A DNA stretch of 31,912 nt, taken from NCBI GenBank assembly GCA_964058805.1, contig CAXKVV010000564.1, forward strand, positions 1-31,912. Direction: 5' to 3'. This document shows positions 10,539-20,388 of this stretch, in pieces. Source of the stretch: Schoenoplectus triqueter. Its lineage: Eukaryota > Streptophyta > Magnoliopsida > Poales > Cyperaceae. The number at the start of each line of letters is the position of its first letter. Positions within the stretch are counted from its first letter, which is position 1. The position numbers and the translations under genes were made by a program. Under the pieces are notes generated by a model. It was given only the letters and a program-made list of their open reading frames with translations, ran no database searches and was not told where the DNA came from.

Positions 10539-12130
10539 TAAAATTCCGTATGTAAATATGTACGGCTCTTCTCCTTTTCTTGTAAATGAAATCTTCCACG
10601 CTGTTTCCGGAAATTTTCAGTACTAAGTAGGTTGGAGACCATATTATTGAAAACTGAATTCCATCCATTGTATTTGTTAAATGTAATATGCAGCTTTTTC
10701 AGCTTAAAGCAGGACATTCAGGATCTTAGTCAATTAATTATGCGGAGGTTATGTCTCTGTTACATCAGAAACTGGAGAGGGGTAGCTAAGAGAAATTGGA
10801 GCCAAAAACAGGTGGCGGCAGCAGATTGGAACTGGAAACGTTGTGCCTTTTCAATAAAAAAAAAAAAGTTGTGCAATTTGCATCAGATGTCAGGATCCTT
10901 TGTAGGGAGCATGGCGAAAACAAATAAAAAACAATACATTTTGTTAACATTTTGCCATTTGAGAAGTACTTAATCGTCGGTGTTATTTGTTATATACTAT
11001 TTTTTCTTTAAATAAGACTTCTATTTATTTCGACGTCCATTTTTTAATTTGTTTTAAGTTAGTTATTTTTATATGTTTTATGATATAATGGACCTACGAT
11101 GTCTGCACATTTCTCCTTTAAGGAACGAAATACTAAATATAATCTATGGGCGGCGAGAAAACCTCGTGGCGTTCATGTTAATTATTTATATATTTTATTA
11201 TAAAATTAATAAAATATTAGTTATTTATTATTATATAAAAATAAATATAAAAATTATAATAATTGAGTTAGTTTATAACTCAATCTCAGTTTGAATTTAA
11301 ACCAACTCGGTTCAGTTTTAGCTTAATTAGAGTTTAGCTCGAGTTCAATTTAATTCAACTCGATTTTGCATAAATTTAATTCGGTTTGGCTCGTTTGCAT
11401 ATTGTTACTCAATTGTCTCATCATGTTCTATCCTGTTCAACTGCAAACATTTTATTTTGATATTTTCTTAATTTCCTTATTATTTCAAGGAAACTTTACA
11501 GTATATGATCAGTCTGACTTAGCCATTTTGATAAAAAAATTCAATTTATTCCAACATCCTCGCTTGCTTTCAACCAATATGTTTGTGAGATTTTATTTGA
11601 GATAATTGTATAATTAAATAGTTAAGATGAACTATATCTTAATATAAAAGCAGATTTTTTTTTTGCATTGAATTGATGCACATTAATTGATCAAAAAAAA
11701 TCTCAATATATTTTGTATCTAATGAGTAATGATAGAGATGTACAAAAATTATCACATTTGGTTGACGCACATTAATGTTGCCAACTGATGTTTGTTACTT
11801 TATGGACGGTTAATGGTCAGTACTGTGAAGTTTATAAAGATTTAATGAAAATATTATCTCAGCAATTGAAACGATATATTTTTTCTTTTACAGCTAAAAT
11901 TTTAAAAATAAGCCCCTTTCTATCAACGGGGAAAAATAACAACAGATCTGAAAATTATGAATGGCGAGATGGATCTTGATTTTTCTGATCCGAAGTGAAT
12001 ATATGTGGAGGCTGGAGATATATAATATAAATCTAGGAGCTCCAGTGATGCTAGAAGTATAACACATTGATGGAGATGTGAAAATTATATGCAATGCAAA
12101 TTATGCAATTAATTGCTTTCAACCGTTAAA
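10539..12130. other. Intergenic; weak coding-like patch and CTCGGTT repeats
   Basis: Around 10730-10850 one plus-strand frame reads AEVMSLLHQKLERGS, meets a stop, then EKLEPKTGGGSRLELE. This may be an old coding remnant, but I cannot identify it. Segment 11265-11400 has repeated aactcggttcag / agctcgagttc / tcggtttggctcg words like the subterminal arrays of plant hAT elements. The remainder is AT-rich with nothing recognised. Confidence 0.4.
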
Positions 12131-12257
12131 CACCAAGGACGTTATTACTTGAAATTGAGTTTTTCATGAATATTTTTTTTAAGAAGCTATTTTTCCTTAT
12201 TAATGATAATTTATATAATTGGACCATGACAATTATTTTTCACCAAGGACGTTATTA
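12131..12257. repeat. 17 bp direct repeat flanking a 93 bp AT-rich insert
   Basis: The word caccaaggacgttatta occurs at 12131-12147 and 12241-12257. The spacing suggests an insertion with target duplication, but the 93 bases between have neither a poly(A) tail nor inverted ends. The mechanism is open. Confidence 0.6.
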
Positions 12258-12284
12258 GTAAGTCTGATTTTACCCAGGGCAGAT

Positions 12285-12430
12285 CCATAATGTACCAGGG
12301 GCAGCTACCCCTCAGAATTTTGAAAATTAGTGTTTTTCGTTAATTTGTTTACCCCTCAAAATTTTGAAAATTAATATTTTTCGGTAATTTGTCTCCCTGA
12401 AAAAATTTGTTTGCCCCTACATTGTCTGAA
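12285..12430. repeat. Transposon-end remnant with 44 bp tandem duplication
   Basis: Units starting tacccctcagaattttgaaa (12306) and tacccctcaaaattttgaaa (12350) repeat with a 44 base offset, followed by a shortened third form ending gcccctac. The phrases caggggcagc and acccctc are typical of hAT-type remnant ends in plants. Confidence 0.5.
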
Positions 12431-12449
12431 TAATTTTATTGAGATTTTT

Positions 12450-12808
12450 TTTAATATTATACATAATGAAATAATTATACAAAAATATCACTATAGACAA
12501 AAACTTTCTTCATCAACTTAATTATCTATTATTTGAACTTTATTTTGATATTATTTTTAATATATAAAATATTATTATTTTAATATTTTTTATTAGATAA
12601 TAACATATATTATATTATTAATTTTGTATTTAGTATCCGATTAATTAATAAATTTGAACTTAATAATTATCTATTATTTGAACTTTATTTTGGTATTATT
12701 TTTAATATATAAAATATTATTATTTTAATATTTTTTATTAGATAATAATATATATTATATTATTAATTTTTTATTTAGTATCCGATTAATTAATAAATTT
12801 GAACTTAA
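12450..12808. repeat. Dispersed AT-rich repeat with a 145 bp tandem duplication
   Basis: A unit containing attatctattatttgaact through tagtatccgattaattaat occurs twice head to tail with an offset of 145 bases (first about 12519-12663, second about 12664-12808). Only a handful of differences are visible, so the duplication is recent. The upstream part matches 3602-3757, which has a single diverged copy. Confidence 0.85.
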
Positions 12809-13009
12809 TAAGTTATTATAATTGCTCCCGATCAAAATCCTACATCCACCTGATTTAACCTGATCAGTTTTTTGTCTGTAACGTTGATCTGAAGTATTTT
12901 TCCTCTTTTCAATGGGAAACACTACTGCGAAGAGAATTTTTTTATATTACAAAGAAATGGAAAAAAAATTACAACGATCTCCGAGTACATTTTTCTCTAT
13001 AATAATAAA

Positions 13010-14029
13010 TTAGAGATTCAACAAAATTATTTCATCCGCTCGTACGACCTGTATACAGACAGGTATAGGTGGCTTCCCACTGCACAAGATTGCACTGCTA
13101 TTTCTCCTTGATATTGATGAAGCACATGAGTTGCCCCTTGGGGGCTTCTTTGCAATTGTTTTGTTGTAGAGGCTTGGAATAAAACTTTGCTTATCCAAAG
13201 CAGCGTAGCTCTTGCATGATTTAATTCTTTTTGCGTAAAGGGATTCCTTTTTTGCTAGATCTTCTATGCATCTGGCTTCAAAAATGCATGTGAAGGATTG
13301 TGACTTCCCTTGGTAGAACTTGGAGAGACCTTGCCTGTACAACATTTATAAAAATTACTTAATTCACTACTAATCAGGATATCAGTAAAAAGATATAATT
13401 GACACCATAAATGTTATCTTGAAAGAATTAATGTTCATTCTTCATACAGAAAAATAATTTCTTTTAAAATAAAGTCATGTTATTTTCCTATCTTATTATT
13501 TTTCTTCTTCTATTTTTTTAAGAAAACTTGTTATTCCCTCTGCTCCCCCCTTTTACCTCAAAAAGAAAATCAAAGTATTACCTTAATTTTTTTCCCCTAC
13601 TGCCCGGATTTAACAACGAACAAAAATTTAACGTTTTCAAATAATTTTCAGCTCAAAACAAAACATCTCCTTCATTAATTATCTTTTTATTGGAACATAA
13701 GAGAATTCAATCAGAAAACAAATAGCACACCTAAAAGGCAAATCAGCCGTGAGAGCAGAGAACTGAAAGACCTCTCCATTCGCGGCCACTTCCAACTCGT
13801 TTCCCTTCGGTGATGACGATTTCGGACTCCCTGAACTCGCATCATCCTTCAAGTCAGATGTCAATGAAGAAATAGAATCATTAGAATCACCAAAAAGAGA
13901 AGAATTATCCGAAGCCTCCTGTCGATCGCTGCCATTTAATACACACTCTATGTCTTTCCCCATGTCCTGCAAAGAAAACTGAGAATATCTTCTACACGGA
14001 TAAATGGTATCTTCTTCTTCGTGTAACAT
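13010..14029 (-). CDS. OXIDATIVE STRESS 3-like protein, two exons
   Basis: Exon 1 is 14029-13731 and exon 2 is 13334-13010. The intron (13730-13335, 396 bases) starts GTGTG and ends TTGTACAG. Joining them gives 207 residues. Residues 43-78 are a Ser/Asp-rich block (SSLFGDSNDSISS...KSSSPKGNE). Residues 101-117 read QGLSKFYQGKSQSFTCI, and 124-138 read EDLAKKESLYAKRIK. A Ser-rich region followed by GLSKFY-GKS-SFT and a DLAK-E-PY/LY-KR motif is the hallmark of plant OXS3-like proteins. These are nuclear, chromatin-associated factors linked to heavy-metal and oxidative stress tolerance. The intron falls inside the Arg codon just before the conserved core. An alternative start is Met23 (MGKDIEC). 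Splice sites are inferred from frame continuity. Confidence 0.85.
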
Positions 14030-14110
14030 TGGTTTGGAGCTCTTTCAAGTGTCTTTGTTTTGAAGCTTTAGCCAGCACCTTGGAGATGTAGATGGAGATG
14101 CGTGTGTATA

Positions 14111-14120
14111 TTTATATATA
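14111..14120 (-). promoter_or_regulatory. TATA box of the OXS3-like gene
   Basis: The minus strand reads TATATATAAATA here, about 85 bases upstream of the ATG at 14029. This predicts a 5' leader of roughly 50-60 bases. Confidence 0.55.
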
Positions 14121-14231
14121 AAGAAATAAAGAGGGATATGGGATAGATAGGATAAGACTAAAGAGATGGCAAAAGAAATAAAATGAAAAATGGAATGCGT
14201 GGAGAACATTTCAGTGGGCGGTAGCATATTG

Positions 14232-14507
14232 TTGTCCACAATTTTTTTGGTGGATTTTTGTCCACTACTTATTTATTGACTGTTACTATATAACTGCTAA
14301 TTAAAAATATAAAAAAAATGGTGGATATTTGTCCATTATTTACTTGTTAACTGTTAATACATAACTGCTAACTAAAAATACACAGTAGCTAACTAAAAAT
14401 ATTTTTTTATATAAATTTCTATAAAAATATAATTTTAATTAAGATACAATTATGTAATATATGTCCTTAATCGAGAAATATATACTCTAATTAATGTTGG
14501 TGGACAA
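14232..14507. mobile_element. Small MITE in the OXS3-like promoter, with internal 71 bp duplication
   Basis: The left end has ttgtccaca and the right end ggtggacaa, giving short inverted ends TTGTCCAC. Inside, a unit starting ggtggatttttgtcc (14249) is repeated at ggtggatatttgtcc (14320) with an offset of 71 bases, through ataactgctaa-ttaaaaata. It begins about 110 bases upstream of the TATA box, so it may influence the gene. Borders are approximate. Confidence 0.45.
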
Positions 14508-14542
14508 TGCAGCGCTCATATTTTAATGGGGTTAGTACTAAC

Positions 14543-14667
14543 CTTTTGCCAGGGAGGCACACACGGAACTGCCTTTCATAATTCCATTTAGATTCCTTGG
14601 AGATAGAGCTGAGTTTCCATTTTGCGGTCCAGCTTGGTTTTGTCCATGAGCGCATGGATTAAATGGT
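14543..14667 (-). pseudogene. Exon-like segment, 125 bases, unidentified
   Basis: The minus strand has an acceptor-like TGATTTTCAG before 14667 and a donor-like AAAAG|GTTAGTAC after 14543. Between them one frame is open and protein-like: PFNPCAHGQNQAGPQNG, NSALSPRNLNGIMKG, SSVCASLAK. The Gln/Asn/Pro-rich composition suggests part of a larger regulatory protein, but I cannot name it. It lies 5' of the OXS3-like gene on the same strand, separated by a MITE. It could be a stranded exon, an unannotated upstream exon, or chance. Confidence 0.4.
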
Positions 14668-15906
14668 CTGAAAATCAAAATATGCGTGAAAATAATTATT
14701 CCTGCGTGTCAATTAAGTAAAAAAAGCGTCTTCTTGTATGCTTATCGCCCCGAAAGAATTTCATATTAGTTGGAATTATCATTTTACGGGAAAAAAGGAA
14801 TTTGGAAAATATTTTTTGGATAAATAGCTCGTAACTCTCTAAAATTTTCATTTGTGATAAAGTGGCCCAAAATTTATTTATGACAAATACTTTGAACTAC
14901 TTAATTCATGACAATTAATGATTAAGCTTGAAAGAAAAAAAGAACAAAATATCCTTTAACTTTATATTGTGATTACTTAGAAATTAATATTTATCTAACC
15001 TGAAAAACACAAAAATGAAAAATATTATGCAAGTGGATTATTTTAATGTTAATATGCTAATTCAAAATATTTAATTTCTACTTTATGTTCATATTTGAAA
15101 TTGTATTCTTATTTATTTTCATGAAAATTTCTAGTAGTAAATGATTCATTTTATAAATTATAATAGAAAAATAATATCAAATAAATATGTACTCATTTAA
15201 AATTTTAATTGACAAATATACAATAATTTTTGGGTGAAATTCACATATCATATATCATTCACTCATGTTTTTCTAAATCATCAAAATGGGAGATTGTTGT
15301 ACTAAATATTTTTTTTAATTTATGAATTTTACAAAATAATATTTATATTTTATAATTCGCCTTGTTTAAGTGTTGTGCAGTGATTAAAATATAAAATCAT
15401 TTAAGTGCACAAAAATATCAAAAATTAAGTCTAATGATGAGATGCAAGATGTAAATTAATACTATATTAGATTTATATTTAGTTAGAATCAAACTAGATT
15501 GAATTGATTAAGGTAAATTAAATTTTAAAAAATAAAGAATAAGCTTTCTACGCATTAAGCCATTATAATAACTCCATTATATATTACGTTCTTACTTGAC
15601 CTTTTTTTTTCTCTTCTATCTTTTCATTAATTGCCATATTCTTATAAGAATTGAATTAGATTGTCTTCCACTACCATTAAATTTGAATATTAAATTATTT
15701 TTATTTTTAGATTCTTTACATTCTTACATTGTTTAGTCTCTTAGGTATCCAACTCCCAATCTCTATAAATTGTTTAATGTATTATGGAGTTAACAAATGC
15801 AAAATATTAATTATACGAATATGAATAATTATGAAATTTAAAATTTGTTCTGATAGCAATTGGAAAAGAGGGTTAAAAATATAAATTTGATCTTCAATTT
15901 TGTTAA
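14668..15906. other. AT-rich intergenic DNA, nothing recognised
   Basis: About 1.2 kb with very low GC and no frame of interest. I see no inverted ends or tandem arrays of note. Confidence 0.6.
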
Positions 15907-16241
15907 CACTCAGGGTACATTTGGATCATACAAGGAATATAAAATTTGATAAATTGAGATTAATAAATGAGTATAGAAAGAAAAAAGAGTGTTTGAGAAA
16001 TTAATATGAGATTAGTGAAAATATTAGTTAAATTATATATTTAGAACAATAACAAAATTTCCTTTATTTCTCTTAAGAAAGTGAGAATAATTAATATTTC
16101 ATAATTTTATTAGAACAACAGAATGATGGGTTCCGAAAATAGCAAAAAAATGTTTGAATCATATTAGAATTATTGTTGTTATCATTCACGTAAAATACAC
16201 TCTTCAGATATCAGGCATCCAAACATATTCTTATTTGAGTG
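15907..16241. mobile_element. MITE with CACTCA...TTTGGAT ends
   Basis: The left end reads CACTCAGGGTACATTTGGAT. The right end reversed reads CACTCAAATAAGAATATGTT and then TGGATGCC. The interior is AT-rich. It stops almost exactly where recognisable MCM8 sequence begins (16261), so it may have inserted at or into that fragment. Confidence 0.4.
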
Positions 16242-16440
16242 AAGATAGCGTAAGTTTAAACTCAAGTATTTCATCAGGCCGGACAAGTAAGATGAAAACC
16301 AAATCAAACCAAGAGAGAAGTGCTAAGTGCTGCACTGTTAGACCAGCATTTATGGTTGCTTTTTCACAGACGTAAATGCCTCTAGGAGAAACCCCCGCCG
16401 CAGCTTGAAGAAGTTGACTCTTACCAAATTGAGGATCACG
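16231..16440 (-). pseudogene. MCM8: MCM8 helicase fragment with the Walker B region missing
   Basis: On the minus strand, 16440-16261 is open for 60 codons and reads [35 protein letters not shown], then directly [20 protein letters not shown]. The first part is the Walker A block of MCM8 (family form GDPGLGKSQ-LQAA...RGIYVCGNAT...AGLTV). The last part is the arginine-finger block ([18 protein letters not shown]). In intact MCM8 more than 100 residues, including the Walker B/DE box, lie between them. Changes at key sites (GDPGLGKS to RDPQFGKS; the finger Arg of SRFD to Trp) also argue against activity. The frame runs on to a stop at 16231, and upstream stops follow at 16444. A non-functional gene fragment is the best reading. 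MCM8 normally acts with MCM9 in homologous-recombination repair. Confidence 0.8.
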
Positions 16441-16824
16441 TAATCAAACCTTTTATAAAGCTAATACACCAAGAAAATTTCAAGAATTAAAAAATAATAC
16501 TCGGAGACCTTGCTGTTGATTCCTACAGCTGAAACAATGGAATCATATTCAGTACATATAAATACAAAGGGTCAACGCTTTGGTTTCTATTAATATAGAA
16601 ACTGGTGACTATTGCCGCTTATTTCAAAATAAATATTAATAATAAAATAAAAGGTCCAAAGTTAATTAGCTGCAGTGTTGAGGTTCATTTGAAATTAGCA
16701 GCCCCTCTGACCATTGACATGGTGTGGCTTTTAGTATTTGTCAGAGCGTCAGATGAGCGTACTGGTGCTTATTTCAGTGTGTTGTTACTTATTTGCCATG
16801 GGTGGTTAAATGTTCAATGATAGC
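16441..16824. other. Flank of the MCM8 fragment, no gene recognised
   Basis: Mixed-composition DNA. No further MCM8 exons were recognised on the 5' side of the fragment (higher coordinates), although they may be present in diverged form. Confidence 0.5.
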
Positions 16825-17455
16825 GACGAGAGTGTTCAGACCCAGGGCTGCTAGAGCGAGAGAGCCAGACTCAGAGGAGAGGAAAGAAAAATGCAAGTGC
16901 CACAGTATACAAACTTACAAAGGGGCAAGCTCCAGCGCGAAGAGCCTCCAGGGTCCATGAACGTTGTGCGAAGAGAAACCACGGGGAAACCTATCTGGGA
17001 CTCAACCGCAGTAACAGGACGGAGAAGCGAGGTGAAGCAGTGGAACAGCGAGAAAGCGAGCGAACCACACTTGACCTCCATGCGCCGCCGAGCATATCAG
17101 TCATGGGCCATACATCACCGCTCCCTCCACTCTTTCTAGGTAGCGACAAGAGAAAAGAGAGATTCTAATATCGCTACTGCACTTGTCAAGTGCAGCGCTC
17201 TACCGGTTTCTCCCATTCGCCTCGTTAGTCCCACAACGTCAAAACAAAACTTTAAGATTCTAAGATCGCTAGTGGTAGCGCTCGACCGGAGCCGATTAAC
17301 ATTCTTAATGCCGTCTCTTTAGTCCCACAACATCAAATCACATAGAGAGGATACGCTCAGAAGCTTATAAAAGAGGATAGAAAGTTAGACAGAAGACACT
17401 TGTGGGTCGGTGCTCTATTGCACTTGCGACGAGCGCTGATCTGCTGCCATCTGCT
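16825..17455. repeat. Dispersed GC-richer repeat with a 95 bp internal duplication
   Basis: The segment near 16870-16930 (cagaggagag, gaaaaatgcaag, cagtatacaaactta, aaaggggc) recurs at about 30997-31070. Units starting gattctaatatcgct (17161) and gattctaagatcgct (17256) repeat with a 95 base offset, each ending ttagtcccacaac-tcaaa. The first unit contains a palindrome, CTGCACTTG-T-CAAGTGCAG. It may be part of a non-autonomous element or an old gene promoter. No protein is convincing in any frame. Confidence 0.5.
17321..17372 (+). promoter_or_regulatory. snRNA-type promoter candidate (USE plus TATA)
   Basis: AGTCCCACAACATC (17321-17334) resembles the plant snRNA upstream element RTCCCACATCG. 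A TATA box, TTATAAAAG, starts at 17364, about 32 bases later. That spacing fits the RNA polymerase II class of plant snRNA promoters. A second USE-like AGTCCCACAACGTC lies 95 bases upstream. A transcript would begin near 17395 and run into the G-rich minisatellite. I do not recognise a known snRNA downstream. Confidence 0.35.
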
Positions 17456-17510
17456 TAACTGGCAGCGAATGTAATAATTTTTATGGATGGGGGTATGGGT
17501 TCGGACATAA

Positions 17511-17915
17511 ATGCGTCCGGCCTACTGGGAGGGGTGGGTCCGGGGTGCGGGCAGCAATGCGCCCGGCCTCGTGGGGAGGGGAGGGGTGGGTCCGGGGTGC
17601 GGGCAGCAATGCGCCCGGCCTCGCGGGGAGGGGAGGGTTCGGGGTGCGGGCAGCAACGCGCCCGTGGGGAGGGGTGGGTCTGGGCAGCAATGCGCCCGGT
17701 CTCACGGGAGGGGAGGCGAGGGGTGGGGGTGCGGGCAGCAACGCGCCCGTGGGGAGGGGTGGGTCCGGGCAGCAATGCGCCCGGTTTCACGGGAGGGGAG
17801 GGGTGGGGGTGCGGGCGGCAACGCGCCCGGCCTCGCGGGCAGGGGTGGGTCCGGGGTGCGGGTGTGGGGGCGCGGGGCGGGGAGGGGTGGGTTCGGGGTG
17901 CGGGCAGCAACGCTC
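17511..17915. repeat. GC-rich minisatellite with higher-order structure
   Basis: About eight units begin AYGCGCCCGG and end GGGCAGCA, with lengths of about 34, 46 and 51 bases. A 34 base and a 46-51 base unit alternate twice (from about 17651 to 17820), making a higher-order repeat of about 80-85 bases. The plus strand is packed with GGGG and GGG runs and the minus strand with CCC runs. The GC content stands far above the rest of the window. Open frames of 139-166 codons on both strands follow from the repeat and are rejected as genes. Repeated G-tracts give strong potential for G-quadruplexes. Confidence 0.9.
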
Positions 17916-18274
17916 CCGACCGTTGTCTAATTCATTTGTGTCACTTAGGTATTTCATCGAGCACGCCATGAGAGTTGTCCTTCACGGGCTTCCCTCAAAT
18001 TCAAACCTTAGAAGCCTCATTTTTCAAAATATTTTTTTGATTTAACACCCGTTTTCTCCTTCTCTTGATATCTTAGTAGATAAACATTTGGCAAGAGAAT
18101 TGGAATTAGTCATTCAAAAGCCTACTTTATAGATAGACAAAGATGCTATGATTTGTCACTTCAAATCTCTCAATTGAGGCACCATTCTCAAGTTGTATGA
18201 ATTTTTAGAAAGTAATAATTGAATTTAGAAAAATAATTATTTTTTAGAAAAAAAATGGACGAGTGAGTATAGTG

Positions 18275-18905
18275 GATTGTCGGCGGGTACCGCGGGCACG
18301 GGACGGGTACACCCGCAGCGGGTACCGCGGGCACGGGACGGGTTTTTTTTTTTCAAAACCGTACCCTATCCGTCTCATACTCGTGCCCGTCGCGGGTACA
18401 CGAGTACCACGGGTTTAGGGTTTAGTCGTAAAATCTGAATAATATCATTTCGGCTAAGTACAAATATAAACGTTCATTTTAAAAGAATAATATATTTTCT
18501 AAACGTTCATTTTTTTAATTATTTTAAAACAATAGATTAAATCAAAAAATAGATAAAAAAATTTAAAATGAACATTTAAAAATCAAATAATTTAAAATGA
18601 ACGTTTAAAATATAAATAAAAAATATTTTAAATCAATTAATTTAAAAAGTAAAATATAAATAAAAATTTTAAAAATCAATTACTTTAAAAATAATTTTGA
18701 ATTATTTAAAAAATAAAAGTTACATGGGCGCGGGTACGCGGGTACATGGGCGCGGGTACGCGGGTACAACGGGTTTTTTTTCAAAAAACACTGTCCGACC
18801 CTTCTCAAACCCGTACCCGTTTACCCGCCTATACCCGGACACGGATATGTATACCGCGGGTACGGACGGCGGGTACACGGATACGGGTTGTACTCGGCGG
18901 GTTTT
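18275..18905. mobile_element. CGGGTAC-array element, probably non-autonomous DNA transposon
   Basis: Two GC-rich ends (about 18277-18420 and 18723-18902) built from CGGGTAC / CGCGGGCACGGGAC words surround about 300 bases of AT-rich DNA. In each end a forward array, a loop with tttttttttcaaaa, and an inverted array (gtaccctatccg, cccgtacccg) can fold into a hairpin. Ends of this type are common in plant non-autonomous hAT-like elements. The outer inverted ends and target duplication could not be fixed. Confidence 0.5.
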
Positions 18906-20379
18906 AGCAAACCACAATGCAAAGAGGAAGGTACCGAAGCAAAGCCATCGGCCATGGAGAAGAAAGTTCGCCAATAAACAGTTCAAAAACAGTACCACCT
19001 CACGGCTCAAAGTCCCCCCTGGAGAAATATTAAGCATTAATTAATTTCTCATTTTAATACTAATTAATTAATTAAAAATTTAATAATAATTAAAAACTTT
19101 ATTAGTGGGAGAACACCACTCCATTTATACTAACTATCAAAAAAAAAGAGACTGACGACTTTGCACAAGGGACTAACATGTTTGTATAGTGTTAGAGGAA
19201 TTGACTTGTCGTCATTTTATTATTAAAATTTTAAAAATATTATAATGCTTAATATATAAAATCGTCAAAGACAGTAAAGGCAGTAGCCAGTAGGACATGG
19301 GAAAAGAACCATTCAAATATTCCCGCAATTCGGAAAAGATTAAAAAATCAGGTTGTCCACAAAGGATTCTTTAATTCATACTATCCAAGCATTCCTTCTT
19401 TCCTAGTCCCAATTTGCAAGAAACATGTCAGACTTTTTTTATTGGTTTGAAGTTAAACGACTCGGTGTTTCATGTTTGCCATTCTCTATTTTGTGGGCTC
19501 CTGTGTTTCTTCCTAATCCATCCAGATTAGTACGAAGATTTGGGAAATCGGATGTCTTGTCCGGTTATAATGTTTTTGTCCTTTCAAAATCTAATGTTTT
19601 TGTCCTTTCATTTCACTTCATTTGCTTTTACTTTTCTTTGCAATACCGAAGAAATTTAAAAGATGCTGAAATGCTAGCCATCATTTATGACGAGTTTCAG
19701 CTTCAGCACGATCTACGTGTCACAAAAAAAAAGAGTTTTTCAAGGAAAAAAATTAAGAGATTTTTTGAGGGGAAAAATAAGAGATTTTAGTTCCGCTCTG
19801 ATGATTGTTACATGATATTTCTCCATGATACCCTTATTATCATGAAAATAATTAATAGTAATATAGTTACTTCTGCATAATATCTAACGAGCAAGTCAAA
19901 AGTTTCATAATTCCGTTGTCAATATTTCATTTGGCAATCTATAAATTTATGGTTGATATTTTTCGAGCTAAGATTTATGGATTTTTTGGGGCTAATGATT
20001 GATGATCTTATGACTAATTATTAATTAATCAAATTTGTGGATTGATGCCTAACATCTCGTAGTCGTTGTTTGCTTAATTAATGAAGGTATTTACATAAGG
20101 ATTAGCACTCATTTTTGTTTATAAACTAAGAAGAATTTATTGTTGAAGGGTCCTCGTGGAAACACGCGTCATGCTTCTATTCATGGAGAAACCGAATTAA
20201 ATGGTTTAACCAAATTACAACAGTAAATTAATTGATAGTTGCTAAAGTTATCACTTCTTAGTTAATATGATTGCTTCCAACGTTCAGTAGCATATTTAAC
20301 TAACATTAATATTTCGTGTGAAGGATCCGTGTCACTAGTTTTAGTAATAACCGATTTCATCAACTTACTTTTGAATTTA
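18906..20379. other. Intergenic, nothing firmly recognised
   Basis: A 121-codon plus-strand frame at 19425-19790 lacks any recognisable motif, is Phe/Lys-rich and is probably chance. It contains an 18 base near-tandem repeat (taatgtttttgtcctttc, near 19569 and 19592). Elsewhere the DNA is AT-rich and featureless. Confidence 0.5.
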
Positions 20380-20388
20380 TATTTTAAA

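Noticed and set aside
10632..10973. Plus-strand frame of 113 codons starting METILLKTEF
   Set aside because: It has no recognisable motif, and its end is coded by a poly(A)-rich tract. Another frame in the same segment looks slightly more like a decayed coding sequence.
17455..18045. Several 139-166 codon reading frames on both strands over the G-rich array
   Set aside because: They arise because the repeat lacks stop codons in many frames. The products are Gly/Arg or Pro/Arg low-complexity strings, and unit lengths not divisible by three scramble the frame.
19425..19790. Plus-strand frame of 121 codons
   Set aside because: Phe/Lys-rich, contains a near-tandem DNA repeat and a poly(A)-derived Lys run, and matches no family.
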